The position numbers and the translations under genes are program-made. Below, piece by piece: positions 45,862 to 54,100 of a stretch of 64,000 bases of DNA. The stretch is taken from the NCBI RefSeq assembly GCF_006517235.1, contig NZ_CP041188.1, positions 3,410,001-3,474,000 on the forward strand. The letters are read 5' to 3'. The notes below the pieces were generated by a model that saw only the letters and a list, made by a program, of their open reading frames with translations, searched no databases and was not told the origin of the DNA. Within the stretch, counting starts at the first letter, position 1. Every line of letters begins with the position of its first letter. This DNA is from Pseudarthrobacter sp. NIBRBAC000502772 (GTDB lineage: Bacteria > Actinomycetota > Actinomycetes > Actinomycetales > Micrococcaceae).

Positions 45862-47659
45862 TAACGAGGCTCGCTTTCCGGCTCATGGTGTAACGCTTGT
45901 CAAAATGTTCGACGGCGGCATCCGCGGGCACGCTGTCGCTGCGGTAATGCGCCCCCAAGGATTCCCGCCGCTCCCGCGCGGCATGCACCAGCAGCTGTGA
46001 AGCCAACAAAAGATTGGCATCCTCATGCTCCCGAGGATCGAAGGAATCAGGAACACTCTCAGAGGGTTCGACGACGGCCCAGGAGCCAAGAGTGGCCCCC
46101 GCCTCCCGCAACAACGACCCATTCCGGATCACCCCAGCGTTAGCAGTCATCAACCGCCGAAGCGCCACTCGGGAAAACGGCACCGCCTCACCAAACGACG
46201 TCTCGCGAGGACCAGGTGCCGGGACCGTTTCAAGCTGCCAGGGAATGGACGCTGACGCGCCGTTGAACGGTGCTCCCGTAGCGTGCGCGGCCTCCACGAA
46301 GTCGTGGGACAGCGGTGCGGAAGCGTGCGTCAAGGGGAGGCCGCCCGCGGCCGAGACAGCACGCGGAGCATCGGTGTCCACCGACGGAACGTGCCCAAGG
46401 AACGCAGCAACGGCCCGCCGCCCAAAGACCAAGCCTTCAAGAAGGGAGTTGCTGGCAAGCCGGTTAGCCCCCTGGACGCCGGTGCAAGCAACCTCACCGG
46501 CGGCAAGCAACCCAGGCACCGAGGTCCGCCCGTAGAGGTCGGTAAGGACCCCACCCATCCAGTAGTGCGCGGCTGGTGCCACGGGGACGGGTTCGCGGGT
46601 CCAGTCGACGCCGGCTTCGCGGGTGCGTTGGGTGATGGTGGGGAAGCGCTTGGCCAGGTAGCCCTCGCCCCGCCGGGCCTCGACCACCATGGCGTCAAGG
46701 AATACGTGCCCGTTGGGATCCCCAAGGGTCGCGAGGTGCAGGGCGATGCTGCGGGCGACGACATCGCGCGGGGCTAGCTCCGCGTCGACGTGATAGGCGG
46801 GCATAAAGCGTTCGCCGTTAGCGTCCAGCAGGATGGCGCCTTCGCCGCGGACGGCTTCGGAAATCAGGAGCGGTTCGGTGCCGTTGCCGGCTGCCTCAAG
46901 GGCATCGGCCGGCAGCACCATGCAGGTGGGGTGGAACTGGAAGAACTCCAGGTCCGCCACGGCGGCTCCGGCCCGCCAGGCGAGCGCCAGCCCGTCGGCA
47001 GTTGCCACGGCAGGGTTGGTGGTCTGGGCGAACAGCTGGCCCGCTCCCCCGGTGGCCAGGAGTACGGCATCGCCGTGGACGCCGAGTTCCCGCCCGTCGT
47101 GGAGGAAATTCGCACCCGCCACGCGGCCTTCGGTCTGCGACAAGGACGTGACCTGGGCGTGCCCGATGACCTGGATCCGGCCAGCGGCCTGCGCATCCAG
47201 GACGGTCCTGATAAGTGCCCTGGCCACACCGGCACCGGTGGCATCGCCGCCGGCGTGCAGGATCCGCGGCGCGGAATGGGCGGCTTCGAGCCCGAGCGAG
47301 GGGTCGCCGTCGTCGTCCATGTCGAAACGCACGCCGAAGCGTTCCAAGCCGGCGATATCCAGGCGGGCCTCCGTGCAGAGGACGCGGACAGCCTCCTCGT
47401 CGCAGTGCCCGGCCCCGGCCTTCAGTGTGTCTGCGATGTGCGCGGCCACAGTGTCCCCGGGCGCGGGTTCGTCGAGGACGGCGGAGATGCCACCCTGGGC
47501 GTAGTACGTGTTGCTGTCCGCGAGCGCGCCCTTGGTCAGCAGCACCACTTCGGCGCCGGCGTCGGCGGCCAGCAACGCGGAGTACAGTCCTGCGATGCCG
47601 CTCCCGACGACGATCAGCCGCCGGGGTGCCGGACCACCGGCTGGGCTCTCTGCGCTCAT
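45854..47659 (-). CDS. nadB: L-aspartate oxidase
   Basis: 601 residues, somewhat longer than the E. coli enzyme. FAD enzyme oxidising Asp to iminoaspartate, which NadA uses. FAD motif is VVGSGIAGLYSALLAADAGA; further elements are NTYYAQGGISAVLDE, GRVAGANFLHDGRE, DLEFFQFHPTCM and the C-terminal GLLAAGEVACTGVQGANRLA with SNSLLEGLVFG. A helical C-terminal domain follows. Located between nadA (53 bases upstream) and nadC (overlap) in the NAD operon. Confidence 0.97.
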   Translation of the reverse strand: MSAESPAGGPAPRRLIVVGSGIAGLYSALLAADAGAEVVLLTKGALADSNTYYAQGGISAVLDEPAPGDTVAAHIADTLKAGAGHCDEEAVRVLCTEARLDIAGLERFGVRFDMDDDGDPSLGLEAAHSAPRILHAGGDATGAGVARALIRTVLDAQAAGRIQVIGHAQVTSLSQTEGRVAGANFLHDGRELGVHGDAVLLATGGAGQLFAQTTNPAVATADGLALAWRAGAAVADLEFFQFHPTCMVLPADALEAAGNGTEPLLISEAVRGEGAILLDANGERFMPAYHVDAELAPRDVVARSIALHLATLGDPNGHVFLDAMVVEARRGEGYLAKRFPTITQRTREAGVDWTREPVPVAPAAHYWMGGVLTDLYGRTSVPGLLAAGEVACTGVQGANRLASNSLLEGLVFGRRAVAAFLGHVPSVDTDAPRAVSAAGGLPLTHASAPLSHDFVEAAHATGAPFNGASASIPWQLETVPAPGPRETSFGEAVPFSRVALRRLMTANAGVIRNGSLLREAGATLGSWAVVEPSESVPDSFDPREHEDANLLLASQLLVHAARERRESLGAHYRSDSVPADAAVEHFDKRYTMSRKASLVND

Positions 47660-47712
47660 GTGGGGCTCGTTTCGGTTTCCGGGGTTACAGGAGGTGGACT
47701 ACAGCGGACGGG

Positions 47713-49035
47713 CTACAGCGGACGCGAGGCGAGCATACGCTCGAGCGCGGTCTTGGCGTTGTCCTGGACGGAATCGTCCACGCTGATGCGGTTGACGATG
47801 CGGCCTTCGACGAGTTCCTCCAGGACCCAGGCGAGGTAGCCGGGGTGGATGCGGTACATCGTGGAGCAGGGGCAGATCACCGGGTCCAGGCAGAAGATGG
47901 TGTGCTGGGGGTATTCTGCGGCGAGCCGGTTCACCATGTTGACCTCCGTGCCGATCGCGAACGTGGTCGGTTCGGTGGCGGCTGCGATGGCCTTCTTGAT
48001 GAAGTCGGTGGAGCCGGCGGAATCGGCGGCGTCCACCACCTCCATAGGGCACTCGGGGTGCACAATCACGTTGACGCCGGGGAACTCGGCGCGGGCCTTT
48101 TCGATCTGACCCACGTTGAAACGCTTGTGGACCGAGCAGAAGCCGTGCCAGAGGATCACGCGGGAATCGAGCAGGGCCTGTTCGTCGTTGCCGCCCAGTT
48201 CCTTGCGCGGGTTCCACATGGGCATCTGCTCCAGCGGCACACCCATGGCTTTGGCGGTGTTGCGGCCCAGGTGCTGGTCGGGGAAGAAGAGGACCCGCTG
48301 GCCGCGTTCGAAGGCCCATTCCAGGACCACTTTGGCGTTGGAGGAGGTGCAGACGATGCCGCCGTTCCGGCCGCAGAAAGCCTTCAGGGCGGCCGAGGAA
48401 TTCATGTAGGTGACCGGAATGACCGGAACCCTCCCCTCGGCATCGGCCTCGGTACCGAAAATCTCTTCGAGCTGTTCCCAGCATTCCTCGACGGAGTCGG
48501 TGTCCGCCATGTCCGCCATGGAGCAGCCGGCGGCGAGGTTGGGCAGGATGACGGCCTGTTCCGGGGTGGAGAGGATGTCCGCGGTCTCGGCCATGAAGTG
48601 CACGCCGCAGAAGATGATGGCCTCAGCGTCGGGCCGGGTGAGGGCGGCATTGGCCAGTTGGAAGGAGTCGCCCACAAAGTCGGCGTACTGGATGACCTCG
48701 TCGCGCTGGTAGAAGTGGCCCAGGATCACTGCCCGGTCCCCGAGCTTTTCCTTGGCCGCCCGGATGCGGACATCGAGCTCGGCATCGCTGGCGAGCTTGT
48801 ATTCCTCCGGCAGCTGGCCCTGGCGCGGCGTGGCGGCCGGGGCAACGTCCGCGCTGGAGGCGCCGGGTCCGTAGGCAGGGGCACCCGCGAGGGCTTCGGC
48901 AAGGTCGTATTCCCACGGGCCCTTGGCGAGCGCCGGGCTGCAGGTGGATGCTGTTTTGCCTGCTGCCGTGCTGCGGGCCGCGCTTTCGGCTTGTTCGCGC
49001 GTGATCAGCTGGATGGCTGTGTTGACGCTGCTCAT
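47713..49035 (-). CDS. nadA: Quinolinate synthase A
   Basis: 440 residues, the longer actinobacterial form. [4Fe-4S] enzyme condensing iminoaspartate and dihydroxyacetone phosphate. Conserved Cys residues lie in AIIFCGVHFMAETADIL, IVHPECPMEVVDAADS and LDPVICPCSTMYRIHP. Also DRAVILGHFYQRDEVIQYAD and the NVIVHPE segment. A stretch of about 90 residues precedes the core. The ATG overlaps the nrtR stop (ATGA). Just past the stop, CTACAGCGGACG is repeated in tandem. The pathway partners follow in the order nadB, nadC, desulfurase. Confidence 0.97.
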   Translation of the reverse strand: MSSVNTAIQLITREQAESAARSTAAGKTASTCSPALAKGPWEYDLAEALAGAPAYGPGASSADVAPAATPRQGQLPEEYKLASDAELDVRIRAAKEKLGDRAVILGHFYQRDEVIQYADFVGDSFQLANAALTRPDAEAIIFCGVHFMAETADILSTPEQAVILPNLAAGCSMADMADTDSVEECWEQLEEIFGTEADAEGRVPVIPVTYMNSSAALKAFCGRNGGIVCTSSNAKVVLEWAFERGQRVLFFPDQHLGRNTAKAMGVPLEQMPMWNPRKELGGNDEQALLDSRVILWHGFCSVHKRFNVGQIEKARAEFPGVNVIVHPECPMEVVDAADSAGSTDFIKKAIAAATEPTTFAIGTEVNMVNRLAAEYPQHTIFCLDPVICPCSTMYRIHPGYLAWVLEELVEGRIVNRISVDDSVQDNAKTALERMLASRPL

Positions 49036-49747
49036 GGTGTGCTCCTGTTATCGGGGTCAAGGCCGGGACGGCCGGTGAAGCGGTAAAGACGTGGCGGGCG
49101 GTGCTTGCCGCCCTGGAGGTATTCGCCGGTTTCTTCGATCTCCGGCGTGGACGTGAGCTGGCGGCGGAAGTTGGCCGGGTCCAGCCGGGTGTCCAGGACG
49201 GCTTCATAAACCTCCCGGACCTGGGCGAGCGTGAAGTACTCCCCCAGGAAGTGGTAGGCCACGGAACCGTAGGCCAGCTTGTTCCGCAGGCGCCGGAGCG
49301 CGTACTCAACAATGGCGTTGTGGTCGAAGGCCAGGTCCCCACCTTGTCTGCCCTGAACCACTTCACGTTCTCCGATTCGTCGGCCAGGGCGGCCTCGGTG
49401 GGCTGGACCAGCGCCCAGTACACGATCGACACCACGCGCTGGGTGGGTGAGCGGTGCAGCCCGCCGAACGCGTAGAGCTGCTCCAGGTAGCTCGGCGTGA
49501 GTCCGGTGGTTTCCCGGAGGTTCCGGGATGCTGCATCCTGCAGGGATTCAACATGCGTGAGCGGTCCGCCTGGGAGGGCCCAAAGATCCTTGTACGGTTC
49601 ACGGATCCTGCGGACCAAGGGAAGCCAAAGGGTAGGCCGGCCCGAGGATTCGCTGGGCCGCAAGGCAAAGATGACGGTGGAGATGGCGAGCGAGGGGGCT
49701 GCGGTGGCCCGCTCGGAGACGTTCGCTGAGCTGCTGTACACGGTCAC
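49032..49747 (-). pseudogene. nrtR: NrtR NUDIX-type regulator, frameshifted between its two domains
   Basis: From GTG 49747 (RBS GGGAGCGG) the first frame gives a NUDIX domain (LWALPGGPLTHVESLQDAAS and RNLRETTGLTP) to VKWFRADKVG. At a run of four C on the plus strand (49337-49340), one base appears missing: adding one restores VGDLAFDHNAIVEYALRRLR and the C-terminal winged helix (LAYGSVAYHFLGEYFTLAQV, LYRFTG). The full protein would be about 239 residues. NrtR represses NAD synthesis genes and releases DNA on binding ADP-ribose. It heads the operon with a candidate operator at 49788. The break may be a homopolymer sequencing error. Confidence 0.85.
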
Positions 49748-49787
49748 TCACCCGCTCCCTGCTTCTGGGCTTCATTGCCATCACTTA

Positions 49788-49810
49788 GTTATAGTCATTT
49801 TGACTAGAAC
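49788..49810. promoter_or_regulatory. Candidate NrtR operator
   Basis: TAGTCATTTTGACTA (49792-49806) is a perfect palindrome, and the symmetry extends to GTT/AAC at 49788-49810 with one mismatch. It lies about 40 bases upstream of the nrtR start, where the operon promoter should be. NrtR sites in other bacteria commonly have TAGT...ACTA ends, so autoregulation is likely. Confidence 0.6.
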
Positions 49811-49898
49811 TGATTCTACGGCCCCGTTACTCTGATTCAAAATGTTTCGCCGCCCCACGCGAGTGGACGAGGGGTCCTTGGGCTGGTCTCGGGAGACC

Positions 49899-50374
49899 TT
49901 ACCCCGGCTGCCTGGCGGCTGCGGCTTCGAGCAGGTTCAGTGTCCTGCCCTGGAAGTGGGTGTTAAGGACAATCACGGACGACGCGCGGAGCACGGTCCT
50001 GGTGGCGATCATCGCATCCAGAAGACGCTGCAGGTCCGGATTGGACCGTGCGGCGATCCTCGCCATGAGGTCCGAACTGCCCGAAAGGGTGTGGACCTCG
50101 ATCAGTTCCGGGGTGGCGGCCAGCGCCTCGGCCACGCGTCGTGGCCCAGGTCCTGGTTGATGGTCAGTGAGCAGAAGGCCACCACCGGGAAGCCGAATTT
50201 TGCCGGGTCAGGCCGGGGCCCACGAGCTGATCACGCCGGTCTCCGCCATCCTGTCCAGCCGCGATTGGACGGTGGCGCGGACGACTCCCAGGACCCTCGA
50301 AGCCTCCAGCACCGAGCCCGCGGAGTGTCAGTAAGGAATCGGACAATTTTGGCATCCAGGGCATCCACCTTCAT
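49899..50374 (-). pseudogene. Lrp/AsnC-family regulator with three frame breaks
   Basis: ATG at 50372-50374 begins MKVDALDAKIVRFLTDTPR, a normal AsnC helix start. The reading then needs a shift near 50311-50322 to continue as VLEASRVLGVVRATVQSRLD and RMAETGVISSWAP, another near 50210-50220 for DPAKFGFPVVAFCSLTINQD, and a third near 50135-50140 for VAEALAATPELIEVHTLSGS on to the end. All three fit lost bases (net -1, -2, -1). Intact it would have about 159 residues, with an N-terminal HTH and a C-terminal RAM ligand domain. It is divergent from the amino acid permease at 50549, its likely target. Confidence 0.8.
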
Positions 50375-50548
50375 ACAATCCCCTTCATGTACCGCCATGG
50401 GGTAAGCAAGTTGCTAACCAATAATCGTCCGAGTGATTCAAAGTGCCGTTATCGTTCCACAACCCCTGCCCGCGGGCCAGCGACTTAGGCGGTAAATTCA
50501 AGTGGTCCCCGCGGGGGCACCACCCCAATCCCAAGAAGGTTCACAGGC

Positions 50549-51928
50549 ATGACATTGAAGTCCACGGCAGTGCGGCCGAAATCCCACCTCGGCTACTCCA
50601 TGAAACCCCGGCAGCTCACTATGATGGGGTTGGGCAGCGCCATCGGCGCCGGCCTGTTCCTGGGTTCGGGGGCCGGAATCCAGGCCGCGGGGCCCGCCGT
50701 GCTGATCTCGTACCTGGTCGCCGGGACACTGATCATCCTGGTGATGTGGGCACTCGGCGAGATGGCCGCTGCGAATCCCACCAGCGGCGCGTTCTCCGTT
50801 TACGCCGAGCGGGCGCTCGGAAAAACCGCCGGCGCCACCGTGGGCTGGCTGTGGTGGCTCCAGCTGGTGGTGGTCATCGCCGCGGAAGCCCTGGGCGCAG
50901 CGGGCCTGCTGTTCTCCGTCTGGCCGGTTATCCCCGTCTGGGCCCTGGCATTCATCTTTATGGTTGTGTTTACGGCCATCAACCTGACGGGCGTCAAGAA
51001 CTTCGGCGAGTTCGAATTCTGGTTTGCCATCCTGAAGGTTGCCGCCATCGTGGCGTTCCTGGCCGTGGGGGCCGCCCTGCTGCTGGGTCTCCTGCCCGAT
51101 GTAGCTTCGCCAGGACTCGCTAACATCACCACTGATTTTGCCCCCGCCGGGCTTGGCGGCATCGCCACCGCATTGTTCGTGGTGATCTTCGCCTTCGGCG
51201 GAACCGAGATCGTGGCCGTGGCCGCCGCGGAAACGGAAGATCCGGAGCACAGCGTGGGCAAGGCGATCCGGACGGTGTTGTGGCGCATCCTGGTCTTCTA
51301 TATCGGATCGGTTTTTGTCATCGCGGCCGTCCTGCCGGTCTCCTCCGAAGGACTCGCCTCGCCATTTGCCGGCGTGCTCGACGCGGCCCGGATCCCGGGC
51401 GCCGGAACGGCGATCACCCTGGTTGCCGTCGTCGCGCTTCTCTCTGCACTGAACGCCAACCTCTACGGCGCGTCCCGCATGGTGTACTCGCTCGCCGAAC
51501 GCGGCGAGGCTCCCCGGTGCCTGGCCAGGCTCAGCGGCGCCAGCGTGCCCATGGTGGCGGTGGGCGTGTCCGTGGCGTTCGGTTTCTTCGCCACGGTTCT
51601 GGAGCTGCTGTTCCCGGACTGGATCCTGCCAGCCCTGTTCCAGCTGGTCGGATCCACGTGCCTGGTGGTCTGGGGCACTGCCCTTGTTTCGCAGCTGATC
51701 CTCCGGCGCCGGGCGGACCGGGAAGGTGCCGAACTTCCGCTGCGGATGAAGGGTTTCCCGGGCCTGACTATCTTCGGGCTGGTCCTCCTGGGCCTGATCT
51801 TCGCCGTCGGCTTCAGCGCGGAGAGCAGCCGCGGACAGCTGCTCAGCACGTTCGTTCTGGTCGCCTGCCTCGCGGCAGCCTGCTGGCTCGGCGCCCGGCT
51901 CACGAAGTCCCGCCACACACCAAAGTAG
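50549..51928 (+). CDS. Amino acid permease (APC superfamily, AAT type)
   Basis: 459 residues with about 12 membrane helices. The first helix has the APC signature LTMMGLGSAIGAGLFLGSG, followed by GPAVLISYLVAGTLIILVMW and ALGEMAAANPTSGAFSVYAE. Helix 6 has FAFGGTEIVAVAAAETEDP, and the loop LSALNANLYGASRMVYSLAE RG is typical of the AAT group (GABA, D-Ala/Gly, aromatic or Lys permeases). It takes up an amino acid by proton symport; which one cannot be told. It is divergent from the broken AsnC regulator. Confidence 0.93.
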   Translation: MTLKSTAVRPKSHLGYSMKPRQLTMMGLGSAIGAGLFLGSGAGIQAAGPAVLISYLVAGTLIILVMWALGEMAAANPTSGAFSVYAERALGKTAGATVGWLWWLQLVVVIAAEALGAAGLLFSVWPVIPVWALAFIFMVVFTAINLTGVKNFGEFEFWFAILKVAAIVAFLAVGAALLLGLLPDVASPGLANITTDFAPAGLGGIATALFVVIFAFGGTEIVAVAAAETEDPEHSVGKAIRTVLWRILVFYIGSVFVIAAVLPVSSEGLASPFAGVLDAARIPGAGTAITLVAVVALLSALNANLYGASRMVYSLAERGEAPRCLARLSGASVPMVAVGVSVAFGFFATVLELLFPDWILPALFQLVGSTCLVVWGTALVSQLILRRRADREGAELPLRMKGFPGLTIFGLVLLGLIFAVGFSAESSRGQLLSTFVLVACLAAACWLGARLTKSRHTPK

Positions 51929-51931
51929 CTC

Positions 51932-51973
51932 GCAGTTAACGTCGCCATTTCGGTTTATGGCGACGTTAACTGC
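51932..51973. repeat. Palindrome between permease and decayed lipoyl gene
   Basis: Perfect 17-base arms GCAGTTAACGTCGCCAT (51932-51948) and ATGGCGACGTTAACTGC (51957-51973) enclose an 8-base loop TTCGGTTT. It begins four bases past the permease stop and could act as its terminator, although no T run follows. The arm ends resemble those of the palindrome at 22921. Confidence 0.8.
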
Positions 51974-51997
51974 CAGCCAGTTGGGTGAGGAGCGACC

Positions 51998-52270
51998 GTG
52001 CTTGACTGCCTGGTTTCACCCGGCGATCAGGTGGAGCGTAACCAGCCGCTGGTGGAGGAGGAAACCAGCAAATCCGCTGTTGAACTGCCCAGTCCGCAGG
52101 CAGGTAAAGTGGTCCGTATCTTCGGTGGGGCAGGCGACAGGATCAATGTCGGCGAACCCCTGATCGTATTCGAGGTACCGGACAACACTGCCGGAATCGT
52201 GGGCACGGTCCCGAAGGATGAGGCACCGACGCGCCGGGTCCGCCTGAGCGCCGTACTTGATGAGGACTGA
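51998..52270 (+). pseudogene. Truncated lipoyl-domain fragment of a 2-oxoacid dehydrogenase E2
   Basis: From GTG 51998, with GAGGAG upstream, 90 residues read VLDCLVSPGDQVERNQPLVE, then EETSKSAVELPSPQAGKVVR and INVGEPLIVFEV. This is a lipoyl domain with its lipoyl Lys in TSKSAVE. The first strands of the domain are missing, and no linker, E3-binding or acyltransferase domain follows. Another frame from 51957 reads MATLTASQLGEE, like the E2 start MATxxLPDLGEG, so the gene probably lost a short segment plus frame. A standalone lipoyl carrier cannot be fully excluded. It sits four bases before the alpha/beta hydrolase. Confidence 0.6.
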
Positions 52271-52274
52271 CAGC

Positions 52275-53101
52275 ATGAGCGGCAGGCACACAGGCGAGAT
52301 GCATTCCCACACCGTTGAGGGCACTGACCCCCAACTTTTTGTGGAGGTGCACGACCCCCAGAACGACGCCGGACTGCGCCCTGTGCTGCTGCTGCACGGC
52401 TTCTCCTCTTCCAGCAAGCTCAACTGGCATGACACCGGCTGGGTGGCGGCCCTGCTGGAGGCTGGCCGCCGCGTCATCACCGTGGACCTGCCAGGACACG
52501 GCCGCAGCGGCGCCCCCGAGGACATGGACTCCTACTCCCCCAGCCGGATCCGCGCGGATCTGCTGCAGATAGCGTTCGACGCCGGCGTGCGGCCATTGCA
52601 CGACGGTGACCCCACCAGCGGGGTGGACGTTGTGGGCTATTCCCTGGGCGCCCGGCTCGCCTGGGAATTCGGCGCCACCCAGCCCGAGATCGTCCACCGC
52701 CTGGTCCTGGGCGGACCGAACATCGCCGATCCGCTGGCAGCCTTTGACCTCATCGCCGCGCAGAACTACCTCGCCGACGGAACCCCATCGCGGACGAGTC
52801 CACGGCCGGCCTGCTCAAGATGGCCATGCTCCTGCCGAGCAACAACATCTTCGCGCTGCTGTCCCTGGTGGATGCCATCAAGGCCGAGCCCTTCGATCCC
52901 GCCGAAGCCGTACCCCACATGCCGATGCTCCTTGTGGCCGGCGACCAGGACGAACGTGCGGCCACCATGCCGCAGCTTGCCGCACTCGGAATCCGGGCAG
53001 GATCCATGGCTGAACAGCTGACGTTGCCTGGCCGCAACCACACCAACGCCATCACCAGCCGCGCTTTCAAACAAGGCGCCATCGCTTTCCTGGGGGTCTG
53101 A
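52275..53101 (+). pseudogene. Alpha/beta hydrolase with one frame break
   Basis: From ATG 52275 the reading gives an alpha/beta hydrolase: oxyanion region LRPVLLLHGFSSSSKLNWHD, VITVDLPGHGRSGAPED, and nucleophile Ser in VDVVGYSLGARLAWEFGA. At a run of four C (52783-52786), after NYLADGTP, one base is missing; the restored frame continues IADESTAGLLKMAMLLPSNN, MLLVAGDQDERAA (acid Asp) and LPGRNHTNAITS (His) to 53101. Intact length would be about 275 residues. The substrate is unknown. The break resembles those in nrtR and asnC and may be artefactual. Confidence 0.8.
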
Positions 53102-53173
53102 CCACTGCGCGGCCGATCCCTGCGCGGCTGATCCCTGACGGGGATTTCATAGCTCCCGCATAGGTTCCGCTGC

Positions 53174-53275
53174 GTGCTGGTGGTTTTCACGAAGGGTACC
53201 GACCTGAGCGACATCCCTGAACGGACTGTTGTGATCCAGGAAATCACCAAGGCTGTTACCGCCGCCCTCTCGTAA
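53174..53275 (+). other. Possible C-terminal gene remnant
   Basis: An open stretch with good codon use reads VLVVFTKGTDLSDIPERTVV then IQEITKAVTAALS and stops at 53273-53275. It has no proper start or ribosome site and no recognisable partner upstream; tandem GC-rich repeats (CTGCGCGGCYGATCCC) lie just before it. It looks like the tail of a lost gene, but could be chance. Confidence 0.3.
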
Positions 53276-53366
53276 CTGAGCAGCAGTGTGAGGAAGTATC
53301 CCCGGTTCCCGGCGCGGCAGCAGAAGGTAGGCTGGAAGCGTGGCGGAGACAGCCGGAGAGGGAACA

Positions 53367-54014
53367 ATGAGCACGCGTTTTGAAGACCGCACCGATGCCG
53401 GTGAACGGCTGGCGGCGGTGCTCACGCAGTTCCGGGAACGCCCCGACACCATCGTCCTGGGGCTGGCCCGCGGCGGCATCCCTGTGGCCGCCGCGGCTGC
53501 CAAGGCCCTGTACCTGCCACTCGGCGCCGTTCTGGTCCGGAAACTCGGCATACCCGGCCACGACGAAACAGCGTTCGGTGCGCTGGCCTGGTCGGGAGGC
53601 CGGATAGTGCGCCTGCTCAACCGTCCCTTGATCACCCGCATTCTGGACCACGGCGTCCGCCAGGAGTGGCTGGACGAAGTGGAGAAACGCGAGAGGGCCG
53701 AGCTGCTCCGCCGGGCCGCGACTTACCCGGGGATCAGCAACGACCTCACCGGTCAAACAGTTCTACTGCTCGACGACGGCCTGGCCACCGGAGCCACCAT
53801 GCGCGCTGCCGCCGAGGCAGCCCGTTCCGGTGGTGCGGCACGCGTCGTCGCCGCAGCGCCGGTGGGTTCGGTGGAAGCCTACACGGCCGTGTCGCGGGTG
53901 TGCGACGCCGTGCTGTGCCTGCATCTGCCTGGCAAATTCCGCGCCGTTGGCAGCTTCTACCGGCACTTCGAACAATTGACCGATGAGGACGCCATCAGCC
54001 TGCTGAACCAGTAG
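53367..54014 (+). CDS. Phosphoribosyltransferase family protein
   Basis: 215 residues from the ATG at 53367 with GGAGAGGG upstream. The PRPP-binding motif is TVLLLDDGLATGATMRAAAE, with the start of the fold in DTIVLGLARGGIPVAAAAAK and LGAVLVRKLGIPGHDETAFG. Such stand-alone type I PRTases often sit beside hydrolases in stress loci and act on unknown bases or bind PRPP. The HDETAFGALAW segment is typical of this uncharacterised group. No membrane segment. Confidence 0.88.
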   Translation: MSTRFEDRTDAGERLAAVLTQFRERPDTIVLGLARGGIPVAAAAAKALYLPLGAVLVRKLGIPGHDETAFGALAWSGGRIVRLLNRPLITRILDHGVRQEWLDEVEKRERAELLRRAATYPGISNDLTGQTVLLLDDGLATGATMRAAAEAARSGGAARVVAAAPVGSVEAYTAVSRVCDAVLCLHLPGKFRAVGSFYRHFEQLTDEDAISLLNQ

Positions 54015-54045
54015 GCCCGACGGCAACACCGGGCCCGGAACGCCA

Positions 54046-54083
54046 AACGGCGGGTCCAGGCCAGATGGCCCGAGCCCGCCGTT
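54046..54083. terminator. Bidirectional hairpin between convergent genes
   Basis: AACGGCGGG (54046-54054) pairs with CCCGCCGTT (54075-54083), with an inner GGCC-type stem, between the phosphoribosyltransferase and the MHS transporter, which converge here. No T run. Confidence 0.55.
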
Positions 54084-54100
54084 CTGCGATGCGTACAACT

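Noticed and set aside
47696..47724. Tandem CTACAGCGGACG at the nadA stop
   Set aside because: A local 12-base duplication at the end of the gene with no evident function.
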